This document shows positions 8,985 through 18,671 of a stretch of 64,000 nt of DNA, piece after piece; positions within the stretch are counted from its first letter, which is position 1, and each line of letters begins with the position of its first letter. The notes beneath the pieces were generated by a model that saw nothing but the letters and a program-made list of their open reading frames with translations, was not told where the DNA came from and ran no database searches. The DNA lies in assembly GCF_002222655.1 (NCBI RefSeq), contig NZ_CP022423.1, forward strand, positions 3,348,001 to 3,412,000. The letters are read 5' to 3'. The stretch is from Vitreoscilla filiformis (GTDB lineage: Bacteria > Pseudomonadota > Gammaproteobacteria > Burkholderiales > Burkholderiaceae_C). The position numbers and the translations under genes were made by a program.

Positions 8985-11254
8985 GGGGTTCGGGTGTCAC
9001 CCGGGGCGGCTGGGCGGCTTGGCGGCATGGGCTGGTGGGCCTGGGGTTGGCACTGCTGGCGGGCGGTGTCCACGCGGACGAAGTCCCCAGCTTTGCCGAA
9101 GTCAAAGCGGCTTACCGCCCTTCCGATCTGCCCGTGCTGGATCGGCAAGGTCGCCCTTTGGCGACCTTGCGCGTCGATGAACGCGCCCGGCGCCTGGGCT
9201 GGGTGGCGCTGGAAGACATGTCCCCAGCGCTGTTGAGCGCACTGGTTCACAGCGAAGATCGGCGTTTCTGGGAACACAGCGGGGTCGATTGGAGTGCTCT
9301 GGCGCGCAGCGCTTGGCGCAACCTGTTCAACCAACGCACGCAGGGGGGCTCAACGCTCACCATGCAGTTGGCGGGCCTGCTCGATCAGGAACTGGCGCGG
9401 CCACGGGGTGGGCGCAGCGTCGGCCAGAAACTCGGCCAGATGGGCACCGCGCAGGTGATCGACGCCCGTTGGCGCAAAGCGGATGTGCTGGAGGCTTACC
9501 TCAACCTCGTGCCTTTGCGCGGTGAGCTGGTGGGCGTGAATGCGGCGACACAAACCCTGTTCGGCAAACACGTCAGCGGTTTGGACGCTCAAGAAGCCGC
9601 CGTGCTCGCCGCCTTGGTGCGTGCGCCCAACGCTTCGGCGGAGCGTGTGGCCACACGGGCCTGTGAGCTGCTGGGCAGTTTGGCGGGGGCCACGGTGGCC
9701 ACCCAGCGCGGCACCAGCGCCAGCAGCCCCGTGAAGCCGCCGCTTGATCTGGGGGAGCAGCGTTGCCGAGGGTTGCCCACGTTGACGGCCAACGCCTTGG
9801 CCCGCAAAGGCGTGCCCGCGCTGGGTGAACAACTGGCCCCCCATGCCGCCCGACTGGCATGGCGCCAAGCGCAAGCCACGCCCACCACGACCCCACCCGC
9901 TGCGCTGCGCACCACGCTGGATGCGGATGTGCAACGCTTGGCCTTGTCCGCGCTGCGCGAGCAACTCACGGCGCTGCGCCAACGCGAGGTCGATGATGGG
10001 GCCGTGGTGGTTTTGGACAACACCAGCGGCGCGGTGCTGGCCTGGGTGGGTTCGATCGGCCAAGGTGCCGGCGCGCCCGCTGTGGATGCGGTGCAAGCCC
10101 GCCGCCAACCGGGCTCGACCCTCAAGCCGTTTGTGTATGGATTGGCGTTCGAGCGCCACTTGCTCACCCCCGCCAGTCTGCTGCACGACGAGCCCACTCA
10201 ACTGGGCACCGGAGGCGCAGGCTTGTACCTGCCGCAAAACTACAACAAACGTTACCAAGGTTGGGTGAGTGCGCGGGTCGCGTTGGCGTCCAGCCTCAAC
10301 ATCCCGGCGGTGCGTGTGGGGGCGATGCTGGGGCCCGAAGCGATGTTCGAACGCTTCAACCGGCTGGGGTTGGCGCTGTCGCACACGGCGGGTTTCCATG
10401 GGCACGCACTGGCGCTGGGCACCGCAGAAGTCACGCTGGCCGACCTCACCAATGCCTATCGAACCTTGGCCAACCACGGACGCTGGGCGCCTTGGCAGTT
10501 GCTGGCCCCACCCGCTGCACGCCGGGCGCCTGCGCCGTACACCGTCATGCCTGCGGCGGTGGCCTGGTTGGTGGCCGACATCCTCGCCGATAACACCGCC
10601 CGCGCCCTGACCTTTGGCTTCGACAGCCCCTTGGTGACACGCGGCTGGGCCGCCGTCAAAACCGGCACCAGCAAAGACATGCGTGACAACTGGTGCATCG
10701 GTTTCACCGACCGCTACACGGTGGGCGTCTGGGTGGGCAACGCCAACGGCGCACCGATGCGCCACGTCAGCGGGGTGACGGGGGCCGCGCCGGTGTGGCG
10801 CACCTTGGTGCAAGCGCTGCATGCCAGAACGCCGTCCCGGGCGCCCCGTTCACCGGCAGGGGTGGTGACTTGGCCTTTGCCTGTGGCCGGGGGTGAGGTG
10901 CAACCCACCGCCCTGTTGGCGGGAACAGAACCTCGGCATCATTTGCCCAACGCCCAGGTCAAAGCGTCGGCTCACCGCGAAGCGTTTGGCATTCGAAGCC
11001 CGGTCGATGGCAGCGTGTTCGCGCTCGACCCGGACATCCCCCCTCGGGTGCAGCGCATTTTGTTGGAAGGCGCCGCCGGCGAATGGTGGCTGGATGGGAA
11101 ACGCCTGGGCCGCAGCACCCCGGCAGGCTGGCCGTGGGCGCCTTGGCCGGGCCATCATGTGCTGGAACTCCGAGACGAATCGGGCCAGCGTGTGCTGGCC
11201 CAAGTGCGGTTTGAAGTGCGCGGCGCGGTGGTGCGCGCCACTGCCCGGCGCTGA
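8981..11254 (+). CDS. pbpC: Penicillin-binding protein 1C (peptidoglycan glycosyltransferase/transpeptidase)
   Basis: Bifunctional class A PBP, 757 residues, anchored by an N-terminal hydrophobic segment (about residues 11-28) and acting in the periplasm. The glycosyltransferase family 51 domain has its catalytic Glu92 in HSEDRRFWEHSG and the GGSTLTMQLAG motif. The transpeptidase domain has the SxxK motif S379-TL-K382, SxN at S438-L-N440 and KTGT at K560. The C-terminal part (about 650-757) matches the PBP1C-specific C-terminal domain (BiPBP_C). It starts with GTG overlapping the stop of the alpha-2-macroglobulin gene, so it is the second gene of an operon. It ends only 10 bp from a convergent gene, with no visible terminator between. 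Confidence 0.95.
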   Translation: MRGSGVTRGGWAAWRHGLVGLGLALLAGGVHADEVPSFAEVKAAYRPSDLPVLDRQGRPLATLRVDERARRLGWVALEDMSPALLSALVHSEDRRFWEHSGVDWSALARSAWRNLFNQRTQGGSTLTMQLAGLLDQELARPRGGRSVGQKLGQMGTAQVIDARWRKADVLEAYLNLVPLRGELVGVNAATQTLFGKHVSGLDAQEAAVLAALVRAPNASAERVATRACELLGSLAGATVATQRGTSASSPVKPPLDLGEQRCRGLPTLTANALARKGVPALGEQLAPHAARLAWRQAQATPTTTPPAALRTTLDADVQRLALSALREQLTALRQREVDDGAVVVLDNTSGAVLAWVGSIGQGAGAPAVDAVQARRQPGSTLKPFVYGLAFERHLLTPASLLHDEPTQLGTGGAGLYLPQNYNKRYQGWVSARVALASSLNIPAVRVGAMLGPEAMFERFNRLGLALSHTAGFHGHALALGTAEVTLADLTNAYRTLANHGRWAPWQLLAPPAARRAPAPYTVMPAAVAWLVADILADNTARALTFGFDSPLVTRGWAAVKTGTSKDMRDNWCIGFTDRYTVGVWVGNANGAPMRHVSGVTGAAPVWRTLVQALHARTPSRAPRSPAGVVTWPLPVAGGEVQPTALLAGTEPRHHLPNAQVKASAHREAFGIRSPVDGSVFALDPDIPPRVQRILLEGAAGEWWLDGKRLGRSTPAGWPWAPWPGHHVLELRDESGQRVLAQVRFEVRGAVVRATARR

Positions 11255-11264
11255 ATCCGGTCGA

Positions 11265-12263
11265 TCAGTTGACCTTCTTCACCAAAATCTGGATGTTCTC
11301 GTCACCCTTCCACCACGGCAAGGCCGGGTTGGTGATCTTGAGGTAGCCCCCGGCGGGCATGTTCTCGCACTGGTACACCCCGCCCATGGCGTTGTTGCTG
11401 CCCGTGCAATCGGCCTTGCTCCACGCCACATGCAGCCCGTTGGTCACGCCCGTGATCTTGGCCCAGTAAGTGCCCTTGCCAAACTTGTAGGTGCGGCTGG
11501 TGGTTTCGGTGAGCGTCTGCGCCTCGTTCACCACCACGGTGCCCTTGGGCAGGGTGGCCGACGCCACTTTCTTGATCACCACGTTCACATCTTCCGTGCC
11601 CTTCCATTCGGCGCTCGGATTGGTGACCGTGACTTTGCCACCCGCCACCACTTGGCAGGCACCAACGTAGTTCTTGCTCTCCGAGTAGGACGCGCAGCTC
11701 GTGCCCTCCCAGGTCACAGAAACCCCCCGGGCGTTGCTGCCCACTTCCGCCCGATAGGCCCCAGCGTTGAGGGTGTAACTGCGCGAAGCGCCTTCCTGCA
11801 AGGCGTGGTTGTCGTCAACCACCACAAAGCCGGGTGCCACGTCGGTCACATCCGACTTCAAGCGAGTCAGGATGATGCGTACGTGCTCGTCCCCTTTCCA
11901 TTCCGCCGAGGGGTTGCTCACGTTGAACGTCGGTCGCGCATTGGTGGCCACGCACAGGTTACGGTAGTGTTTGGTCTCTGAGGCTCCCGGGCACTTCACC
12001 CCCGACCACGACACTTTGACCCCCGAGCCCGTGCTGATCACCTCCGCCAAGTACACCCCGGCGCGCAAGGTGTAGCCCTCGGTGGCTTCGCCTTCGTACA
12101 ACACTTTGGTGTCGTCGTAGACCACCGTGCCGCCGCTGCCGTCCGTCGTGGCTTCGGCCAGCTCCGGGGTTTGCGCCAACGCCCACGGCGCTGCGCCCAT
12201 CAGCAGTGCGGAACCGGCGCTGAGCGCCCAAAGTCGAATCGGGGAAACTTGTGTCGTCGTCAT
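11265..12263 (-). CDS. Secreted protein of three tandem ~95-residue repeats, unknown function
   Basis: I do not recognise this 332-residue protein. The ATG at 12263 is preceded by ACAGGTGG at good spacing. A signal peptide is clear (residues about 9-31, ending PWALA before QTPELAE). The mature part is three divergent copies of one module, at roughly residues 45-140, 141-235 and 236-332. Each begins G-x-VVV-D/N, has a Y-(T/K)-L/F-x-x-G-x-Y core, a V-x-W segment with two conserved cysteines 13-16 apart, and a closing NP-S-AEWKG-(D/T)E motif followed by an alternating hydrophobic strand. The cysteines suggest one disulfide per module and a beta-rich fold. It lies between pbpC (convergent) and the end of the type II secretion operon, which makes it a conceivable type II substrate. 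That is context only. Confidence 0.7.
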   Translation of the reverse strand: MTTTQVSPIRLWALSAGSALLMGAAPWALAQTPELAEATTDGSGGTVVYDDTKVLYEGEATEGYTLRAGVYLAEVISTGSGVKVSWSGVKCPGASETKHYRNLCVATNARPTFNVSNPSAEWKGDEHVRIILTRLKSDVTDVAPGFVVVDDNHALQEGASRSYTLNAGAYRAEVGSNARGVSVTWEGTSCASYSESKNYVGACQVVAGGKVTVTNPSAEWKGTEDVNVVIKKVASATLPKGTVVVNEAQTLTETTSRTYKFGKGTYWAKITGVTNGLHVAWSKADCTGSNNAMGGVYQCENMPAGGYLKITNPALPWWKGDENIQILVKKVN

Positions 12264-12374
12264 GGTGGCCACCTGTAAGCAGGAAGAGCGGGATGAGGCC
12301 AGTCTAACCAGCCCCTGAGCTGCGATATTGACGCCACTCGCCCCCAGGCGTTACAACTGCAACGACACGTAAAT

Positions 12375-12396
12375 ACCCCCCTATATATAGGGGGGT
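12375..12396. repeat. Perfect 22-bp palindrome after gspF
   Basis: A, six C, TATATATA, six G, T: fully self-complementary. It begins at the first base of the gspF stop codon and lies upstream of the three-repeat protein gene. On the minus strand it is followed by TATTTACG, so it may act as a weak terminator for the gsp operon. Its symmetry would also suit an operator or the extrusion of a cruciform. Confidence 0.6.
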
Positions 12397-13610
12397 CACT
12401 TCACCCAAGTGTTGAGTTGGATGATCGGCAGCAGCACCGACAGCACGATCAGCATCACCGCCACCCCCATCGCCACGATGAGCAAGGGCTCCAGCAGCGT
12501 GGCCAACGCCATGGCGCGGCGCTGAACCTCACCGCCAAGCTGTTTGGCGGCACGCTCCAGCATCACGGGCAACTGGCCGGTTTGCTCACCCAGGCGGGAA
12601 AACATGGCCAGCAACCCCGGAAAACGCGGTTTGCTCGCCAACGCCGACGCCAGAGGCACCCCTTCGCGCACTTGCACCAACGCTTCCATCGCATCGGCAC
12701 GCATGGCGCGATTGCCCAAGGTCTCGGCGGCGGCTTGCAGGGCTTTGAGGATGGGCACGCCAGAGCCGGCCAGCATCGCCAAGGTCCCTGCGAACCGGGC
12801 TGAGTTGTAGCCCCGCGCCAGCCGCCCGAACAGCGGCAAGCGCAACATGGCCGCATCCACCCGGCGCCGAAACCCCTCAGACTTGAGGGCGTGGCCGAAC
12901 GCGCCTAAACCCATCAACGTCAACCCGAGGGCATAAAAGCCCCAGGCCCGCACGAAATCGCTGATGGCCAACATCGCCACCGTCAGGGCGGGCAGGGTGC
13001 GTTTGCCGGTGGCGAACACCGAAGCGACCTGCGGCACCACGTAGGTGACCAAGAACACCACAATCACCAAAGCAATCACCGACACGATGGCGGGATACAG
13101 CATCGCCCCCAGCACCTTGGCTTTGAGCGCCTGCTGTTCCTCCAAATCGTCGGCCAAGCGTTCCAGCACCGCCCCGAGGGCGCCACTGGCCTCCCCTGCG
13201 GCCACCACGGCGCGGTATACCTCGTCGAATTCACGCGGCGCAGAGGCCATGGCCCGCGCAAACGGATGACCCGCGTTGACTTCGCTGCGCAGGTGCGACA
13301 CCAGCTCGCGCTGGCGCGGGTCTTCCGCTTCATCGGCCAGCGCGCTCAAGGCCCGCTCCAGCGGCAAACCGGAACCGACCAAACCGGCCAATTGCCGCGT
13401 CCACACCGTCAGCGCGGCCGCGCCAAACACCCGGCTCGACCACTGCCAGCCCCCCGCCCGCTCGCCCTGCGGCTGCACCTGGGTGACCGTCAGCGGCACC
13501 AACCCCTGGGCCCGCAACCCGCTGCGGGCGGCCTTGGCGTTGTCGGCCTCCATGAGCCCGGTGCGGGTTTTGCCACCCGCATCGAGTGCTTCGTACTTGT
13601 AGGCCGGCAT
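12396..13610 (-). CDS. gspF: Type II secretion inner-membrane platform protein GspF
   Basis: Polytopic inner-membrane platform protein of the type II secretion system, 404 residues, the usual length. It begins MPAYKYEALDAGGKTRTG, the standard GspF opening, followed by two T2SSF domains (about residues 70-190 and 270-395) with three transmembrane segments (LYPAIVSVIALVIVVFLV near 170-190, one near 220, and the C-terminal LIVAMGVAVMLIVLSVLLP). It is the last gene of the gspG-H-I-J-K-L-M-N-D-E-F operon, 10 bp after gspE, and a perfect palindrome follows its stop. It connects the GspE ATPase to the pseudopilus assembly site. Confidence 0.96.
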   Translation of the reverse strand: MPAYKYEALDAGGKTRTGLMEADNAKAARSGLRAQGLVPLTVTQVQPQGERAGGWQWSSRVFGAAALTVWTRQLAGLVGSGLPLERALSALADEAEDPRQRELVSHLRSEVNAGHPFARAMASAPREFDEVYRAVVAAGEASGALGAVLERLADDLEEQQALKAKVLGAMLYPAIVSVIALVIVVFLVTYVVPQVASVFATGKRTLPALTVAMLAISDFVRAWGFYALGLTLMGLGAFGHALKSEGFRRRVDAAMLRLPLFGRLARGYNSARFAGTLAMLAGSGVPILKALQAAAETLGNRAMRADAMEALVQVREGVPLASALASKPRFPGLLAMFSRLGEQTGQLPVMLERAAKQLGGEVQRRAMALATLLEPLLIVAMGVAVMLIVLSVLLPIIQLNTWVK

Positions 13611-13620
13611 GGGCTGAACC

Positions 13621-15042
13621 TCACTCGCGCGTCACGCGCAGCACTTCTTCCATGGACGTGATGCCCAATCCGACCAAGCGCTCGCCATCTTCGCGCATGG
13701 TTTTGAAACCCGCCCGCTCCGCCGCCGCCGTGATCTCGCTTTCAGCCGCCTGGCCGTGGATGAGCCCCTGCACGGTGGCGTCCACCGTCATTAACTCGTA
13801 CACCCCCGTGCGGCCTTTGTAGCCACTCATGGTGCATTCTGGGCAACCCACGGCGTGCCAGCGGCCCTGCGCATCCTGGCGCTTGCAGTGCGGACACAGC
13901 TTGCGCACCAAACGCTGCGCCAACACCCCCAACAGGCTGGAACTCAGCAAGAAGGGCTCGACGCCCATGTCGATCAAGCGCGTCACGGCGCTGGGCGCGT
14001 CGTTGGTGTGCAGGGTGGCCAGCACCAAGTGGCCGGTGAGCGACGCTTGGATGGCGATCTGCGCGGTCTCGAAATCGCGGATTTCGCCGATCATGATCAC
14101 GTCCGGGTCTTGGCGCAGGATGGCGCGCAGGGCCTTGGCGAACGTCAGCTCGATTTTGGCGTTGACCTGGGTTTGGCCGATGCCCGGCAGTTCATACTCC
14201 ACCGGGTCTTCGACGGTCAGGATGTTGGTGGTCGAGGTGTCCAAGCGCCCCAGGCTGGCGTACAGCGTGGTGGTTTTGCCCGAGCCCGTCGGGCCGGTGA
14301 CGAGCACGATGCCGTGGGGCTGGTGAACCAACCGATCGAACTCGGCCAGCACGACGCCGTCCATGCCCAAACCTTCCAGCGAGAACTTGGCTTCGCTCTT
14401 GTCCAGCAAGCGCAGCACCGCCCGTTCACCATGCACACCCGGCAGGGTGGACACCCGCACATCAATCGCCCGGCCCCCGATGCGCAGAGAGATACGGCCA
14501 TCTTGCGGCAGGCGCTTTTCGGCGATGTCCAGCTCGGCCATGATTTTCAAGCGCGAAATCAGCGCCGCGTGCAGCGCCTTGTTCGGCTGCACGACCTCGC
14601 GCAGCGTGCCATCCACGCGAAAACGCACACTCGACGAACGCTCGTAGGGCTCGATGTGAATGTCGCTGGCCCCATCCTTCGCCGCCTGGGTGAGCAAGGC
14701 GTTGAGCATGCGGATGATGGGCGCATCGTTGGAGGCTTCCAGCAGGTCTTCCACCGCCGGCAGCTCCTGCATCAGACGGGACAAATCGACCGCGTTCTCC
14801 ACCTCGCCCACCACCGCCGCCGCACTGCCTTCTCCGCCTGCGTAGGCTTCGGCCAAACGCTGGGCCAGCGGGACGGTTTCGCTCCACTGCACATCATCCA
14901 CCGCGAACAAGCGGGTGACTTCACTGAGGGCACTGTGGGGCGTGTCCGGCGTGTGGTGCAGCACCAGCGACTCGCCGTTGTCCTCCAACAGCAGGGTGTG
15001 CGCTTTGGCAAAGGCGTAGGGCAGAGGGTAACGAATCGCCAT
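13621..15042 (-). CDS. gspE: Type II secretion assembly ATPase GspE
   Basis: Cytoplasmic hexameric ATPase that powers pseudopilus assembly, 473 residues. The N-terminal part is the N1E/N2E docking region for GspL. The nucleotide-binding core has Walker [11 protein letters not shown] (Lys256), an Asp box, Walker B in [14 protein letters not shown], and the His box [16 protein letters not shown] LATLHTND. The zinc tetracysteine region is intact: CPHC then CPEC (about residues 390-415), followed by GRTGVYELM. It lies between gspD and gspF. Confidence 0.96.
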   Translation of the reverse strand: MAIRYPLPYAFAKAHTLLLEDNGESLVLHHTPDTPHSALSEVTRLFAVDDVQWSETVPLAQRLAEAYAGGEGSAAAVVGEVENAVDLSRLMQELPAVEDLLEASNDAPIIRMLNALLTQAAKDGASDIHIEPYERSSSVRFRVDGTLREVVQPNKALHAALISRLKIMAELDIAEKRLPQDGRISLRIGGRAIDVRVSTLPGVHGERAVLRLLDKSEAKFSLEGLGMDGVVLAEFDRLVHQPHGIVLVTGPTGSGKTTTLYASLGRLDTSTTNILTVEDPVEYELPGIGQTQVNAKIELTFAKALRAILRQDPDVIMIGEIRDFETAQIAIQASLTGHLVLATLHTNDAPSAVTRLIDMGVEPFLLSSSLLGVLAQRLVRKLCPHCKRQDAQGRWHAVGCPECTMSGYKGRTGVYELMTVDATVQGLIHGQAAESEITAAAERAGFKTMREDGERLVGLGITSMEEVLRVTRE

Positions 15043-15055
15043 GGGGGGTGTCCAC

Positions 15056-17329
15056 TCACTGCGCCGCTGGCGCGGGGATCGCGGGTGCGGGTGCGGGTGC
15101 CGGTGCGGATGCCGGTGCCGTCGGGGCTGCGGGTGCGGTGGCGGGGGCCAAGCTCGGCAACGGCGTCACGCCATCGACCGGCAACAGCCACTCGCGGCCC
15201 TGGGGCTGCACGGTGGATTGCATGGCACGGATGGCGTCATAGCGGTTGAGGGTGATGCGATCGGACGTCAATTGGTCGCGGATCACGGTGGGGCGCAGGA
15301 ACACCATCAGATTGCTCTTGGTGTGGCTGCGCGTCGTGCTGCGGAACAGGTGGCCGATGAGGGGAATGTCCGCCAGCAAAGGCACGCTGCTGTTGTTGTC
15401 GGTGTACTCGTCTTTCATCAAACCGCCGAGCACCAAAGTGGAGCCATCGTCCACCAGCACGGTGGTTTCGATCGAGCTTTTGTCGGTGATCAGCCCGGAG
15501 GTCGTGCTTTGCGACACCGAGGAGTTCTCTTGGTAGATCGTCATGCGCACCGTGCCGCCTTCGCCCACTTGGCTCTTGATGCGCAGGGTCAAACCCACGT
15601 CCTTGCGCTCGATGGTCTGGAACGGATTGGTCGCCCCGGAGCCCGTGCCCGTGCTGGTGTAAGAACCCGTGATGAACGGCACGTTCTGGCCCACGACGAT
15701 TTTGGCTTCCTCGTTGTCCAGCGCCACGATTTCCGGGGTGGACAGCACGTTGCCACCGGCGTTCGTTTCCAAGAAACGGGCCAGCGCGCCCAGCGTCCAA
15801 GTGCCCAGCACTTTTTGCAGCACCCCGATGTTCAGCCCGGCCCCCGGCAAGGTCAGCCCTGACGAGCTGGTGGTCGAGGATGAACCGCCGGCGGCAGCGG
15901 CGGTCAGGTTCAACAAGTTGTTGCCCCCCGAGCCAAAGTTGGTGCCGGTGTAGACCCCGGTGGAACTGCTGGAATTGCCCAGCAGCGTCTGCCACTGCAC
16001 GCCAAACTCGGCGGACTTGCTGGCATCCACCTTGACGATGATCGATTCGACGCGCACCTGGGCCCGGCGGGTGTCAAGCTGCTCGATGACTTGGCGGATT
16101 TGCCGGTACACCGGTTCTGGCGCCGAAATGATGAGTGAGTTGGTGGACGGATCGGCCTGGATCTGCCCGCCCGTCGAAGGCCCCGCCGACGCCGACACGG
16201 GCGTGGTCGCCACCGTGTTCATGCCGCCAGCCGCACCGTTGGGATCCATGCCCCGGCTCGGTGCCACGCTCGCCTGGGCCCGGTTGGAGGTGCCGCTGGT
16301 GCCACTCAGCGCCCCGCCGCTGCCGCTGGCGCCGCTCACGGCGGAGGCACCGCTGGCCAGGGCGGCGCGCAGCACTTCGGCCAGCCTGACCGCATCAGAG
16401 TTCTTCAGATACACCACCCAGATGTTGCCCGCTGGCCCGCCACCGGGGGCAACGCGATCCAGTTTGTCGATCAGCATCTTGGCTTCGTTCAGGCGCACCG
16501 GATTGGCCGAACGCACGATGAGCGAGTTGTTGCGCGGATCGGCCAGCACCGTGGTGGCGGTGCTCTGGTTGGCAGCACCGCCCGGGGTGCCTGGGGTGCT
16601 GCTGATGCTCAACAGCTTTTGCACCAAGGGCGCCAAGTCGGTGGCCATGGCGTGTTGCACGGGCACCACCTCAATTTCGGAGGCGGTGGGTTGATCCAGC
16701 GCCGCGATGATTTTGGCCAAGCGCTGGACGTTGTCCGCGTAGTCGGTGATGACCAGGGTGCCACTGGTGGGGCTGGCGTTGATGGTGTTGTTCGGACTGA
16801 TCAACGGGCGCAGCACCTGCAATAAATTGTTCGGGTTCTCGTGGTTGAGCCGGAAAATTTGGGTCACCACTTGATCGCCACGCGCTTGGGGGGCCCCAAC
16901 TTGCACCACACCGGTGTGCAGTTTGGCTTCGTTTTCGGGCACCACTTTGAGCAAGGCGCCGGTGTCCACCACGGTGAAGGTCAACCCACGCAGCGTGGCG
17001 GTGAACACACGCCATGCCTCGGGCAGTTTGTATTCGACTTCGTCTGGCACACCGCCGCCATCCCCTCGGGCGGGGGTCAGGTTCAGGGTGCCTTTGATGC
17101 GCGGATCCACCAAGATCGAGCGGTTCATCGCCGCTGCGAGGATTTGCGCCACCTGGTCAATTTCGGTGGACGCCTTCAGCCGGATCGTGGCTTGGCGGTA
17201 GGCTGGGGGAACGACGATCGTCTCACCCGTCTGGGGCGGCTGCGCTGGCGCTTGGGCCTGCGCGAGGCCGGGCCATGCGTGCAGGCTCAGGCCCAACAGG
17301 CCCAGGAGAACAAAGCGGTGATGCGACAT
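15056..17329 (-). CDS. gspD: Type II secretion secretin GspD
   Basis: Outer-membrane secretin channel. The frame opens at a TTG (17341), but the ATG at 17329 begins an ideal signal peptide ([16 protein letters not shown] to LAQAQA) and leaves a 4-bp gap to the gspN stop, giving 757 residues. N0 ([18 protein letters not shown]) and N1-N3 modules come first. The linker between repeats carries a low-complexity Ser/Gly/Ala stretch near residues 330-360. The secretin core has [33 protein letters not shown] and the closing [16 protein letters not shown]. The C-terminus is an Ala/Pro-rich tail (about 730-757) that may stand in for a pilotin-binding S domain. No separate pilotin gene is visible. Confidence 0.95.
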   Translation of the reverse strand: MSHHRFVLLGLLGLSLHAWPGLAQAQAPAQPPQTGETIVVPPAYRQATIRLKASTEIDQVAQILAAAMNRSILVDPRIKGTLNLTPARGDGGGVPDEVEYKLPEAWRVFTATLRGLTFTVVDTGALLKVVPENEAKLHTGVVQVGAPQARGDQVVTQIFRLNHENPNNLLQVLRPLISPNNTINASPTSGTLVITDYADNVQRLAKIIAALDQPTASEIEVVPVQHAMATDLAPLVQKLLSISSTPGTPGGAANQSTATTVLADPRNNSLIVRSANPVRLNEAKMLIDKLDRVAPGGGPAGNIWVVYLKNSDAVRLAEVLRAALASGASAVSGASGSGGALSGTSGTSNRAQASVAPSRGMDPNGAAGGMNTVATTPVSASAGPSTGGQIQADPSTNSLIISAPEPVYRQIRQVIEQLDTRRAQVRVESIIVKVDASKSAEFGVQWQTLLGNSSSSTGVYTGTNFGSGGNNLLNLTAAAAGGSSSTTSSSGLTLPGAGLNIGVLQKVLGTWTLGALARFLETNAGGNVLSTPEIVALDNEEAKIVVGQNVPFITGSYTSTGTGSGATNPFQTIERKDVGLTLRIKSQVGEGGTVRMTIYQENSSVSQSTTSGLITDKSSIETTVLVDDGSTLVLGGLMKDEYTDNNSSVPLLADIPLIGHLFRSTTRSHTKSNLMVFLRPTVIRDQLTSDRITLNRYDAIRAMQSTVQPQGREWLLPVDGVTPLPSLAPATAPAAPTAPASAPAPAPAPAIPAPAAQ

Positions 17330-17333
17330 CCGG

Positions 17334-18164
17334 TCATCCAATGGAAAGAATCGAGCGCACTCCCTGGCGCGGCCCGATGAGATTGAGCAGGTTCTTCAGC
17401 GCGTCGGCCTGCGCGGGTTCTGCCTGGGCGTTGGCACGCAGTTTCAAGCCACGCGGCCCGATGCGCCCTTGGCCATCCAGCAGCAGCGGGCCGTTCAGCG
17501 TGTCCAAACGCAGTTGCACAGGTTCGCGGCCCTGGGCCTGCAACTGCACCCGATAAGAGCCCAACTGCGGCACGCTGGCCAGCGGGGTGCGGGCACCTTG
17601 GAGGGTCAGGGTCAGATCCCCCCGCAGCAGCAGCCCTTGCTGACTCAACAGCGCACCGGCACCGGTGCTGCGCACCTCCAGCAAGCCCCCGAGCTTGAAC
17701 GTGTTCCACGGTGCGCCCAGCCCCTGGAGCCAGTCCACCGGCCATTGGAGCGGCTGCGTGATCGGATCCAAGGCCAACGCGACCCCGGTTCCCTCAGGAC
17801 GCAATCGCAACGTCAACGCCTGGGCGGTGCAACAGGCTTGGGTGAAACGCACACGCACCTCACCCCAGCCCCATTCGATCTGCCAGTGCAAACGCGACGG
17901 TAACAACGTGGTCTGACCGCTACCCGCACCGCCCGACAGCACCAGCAACCCACTGCCACGCCACCATGGCCCCTCGACTTCGGTGAGCTGCACGCGACCC
18001 CGCGTCCACGTTGACAGAGAGTCCACCAGCCACGCGGCAGGCCATGTGGCTCCCGCCACCCCCAGCACGCCCAGGCCCATCGCCCACAACACGCCCCGAG
18101 GCAGCCCCATCGCACGCTCTCGGGGGCTTTTCACCCTGCGCCTTGCTTGCATGTCACGCTCCAT
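17334..18164 (-). CDS. gspN: Type II secretion protein GspN
   Basis: Accessory inner-membrane type II secretion protein, 276 residues. A cytoplasmic basic N-terminus is followed by one transmembrane helix (about residues 27-47, VLWAMGLGVLGVAGATWPAA) and a periplasmic domain with the GspN-typical L-x-x-V-(E/T)-GPWWRGSG-x-L segment. A closing GPRGVR-like stretch ends the protein. It sits between gspM (6-bp gap) and gspD (4-bp gap). GspN is present in only some systems and is dispensable in several species. Position and family features both support the call. Confidence 0.88.
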   Translation of the reverse strand: MERDMQARRRVKSPRERAMGLPRGVLWAMGLGVLGVAGATWPAAWLVDSLSTWTRGRVQLTEVEGPWWRGSGLLVLSGGAGSGQTTLLPSRLHWQIEWGWGEVRVRFTQACCTAQALTLRLRPEGTGVALALDPITQPLQWPVDWLQGLGAPWNTFKLGGLLEVRSTGAGALLSQQGLLLRGDLTLTLQGARTPLASVPQLGSYRVQLQAQGREPVQLRLDTLNGPLLLDGQGRIGPRGLKLRANAQAEPAQADALKNLLNLIGPRQGVRSILSIG

Positions 18165-18170
18165 CCGGTT

Positions 18171-18671
18171 TCACGGCGCCGCCAGCAGTTGCACCACCAG
18201 GCGCCCCGACCAGCCTCGTTCCCCATGGCGCACGTCCATCTCCAGCGGACGCACGCGGGCGCCTTGTCGAGCCTGACGCAGCCAAACTTGCAGGGCATCG
18301 GGGCTGACCTCGTTCAGCGTCAACTCGGCGCGCTCGCCCTTGAGCTGTAACTGCCCCGCCGAACCCAAAGCCTGGGTGGCCGCCTGCAAGGCTTGCCGGG
18401 CTTGCTCAGGCGTGGGCACCGCTTGCAAGGCTTGCAAACTCTTGGCTTGGGTGGCTTGCGCCCGCATCTTCAGCCACTGGGCTTCCAACTGCTGCCGTTG
18501 GGCGGGCACGGTTTTCCAAGTGCGCCAGACCGGCTGAATCACCGCCAGCCACACCACCACCCCCGCCAGCACCGCTGCCCCCCCCCCCAAGATGACGCGC
18601 TCACGGGCGGTGAGTTGAGCCCAACGGGTGCGGGCTCGATCCCGCCACGCCAGCAGATCAGCCTTCTTCAT
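18171..18671 (-). CDS. gspM: Type II secretion protein GspM
   Basis: Bitopic inner-membrane protein that partners GspL, 166 residues from the ATG at 18671 (MKKADLLAWRDRAR). The longer open frame to 18773 only overlaps gspL. Features are a short basic cytoplasmic tail with the LTARERVILGGGA motif, one transmembrane helix (about residues 24-42, VLAGVVVWLAVIQPV) and a periplasmic ferredoxin-like domain with a Gln/Ala-rich coiled stretch. Its start lies 14 bp inside the end of gspL, implying coupled translation. Confidence 0.9.
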   Translation of the reverse strand: MKKADLLAWRDRARTRWAQLTARERVILGGGAAVLAGVVVWLAVIQPVWRTWKTVPAQRQQLEAQWLKMRAQATQAKSLQALQAVPTPEQARQALQAATQALGSAGQLQLKGERAELTLNEVSPDALQVWLRQARQGARVRPLEMDVRHGERGWSGRLVVQLLAAP

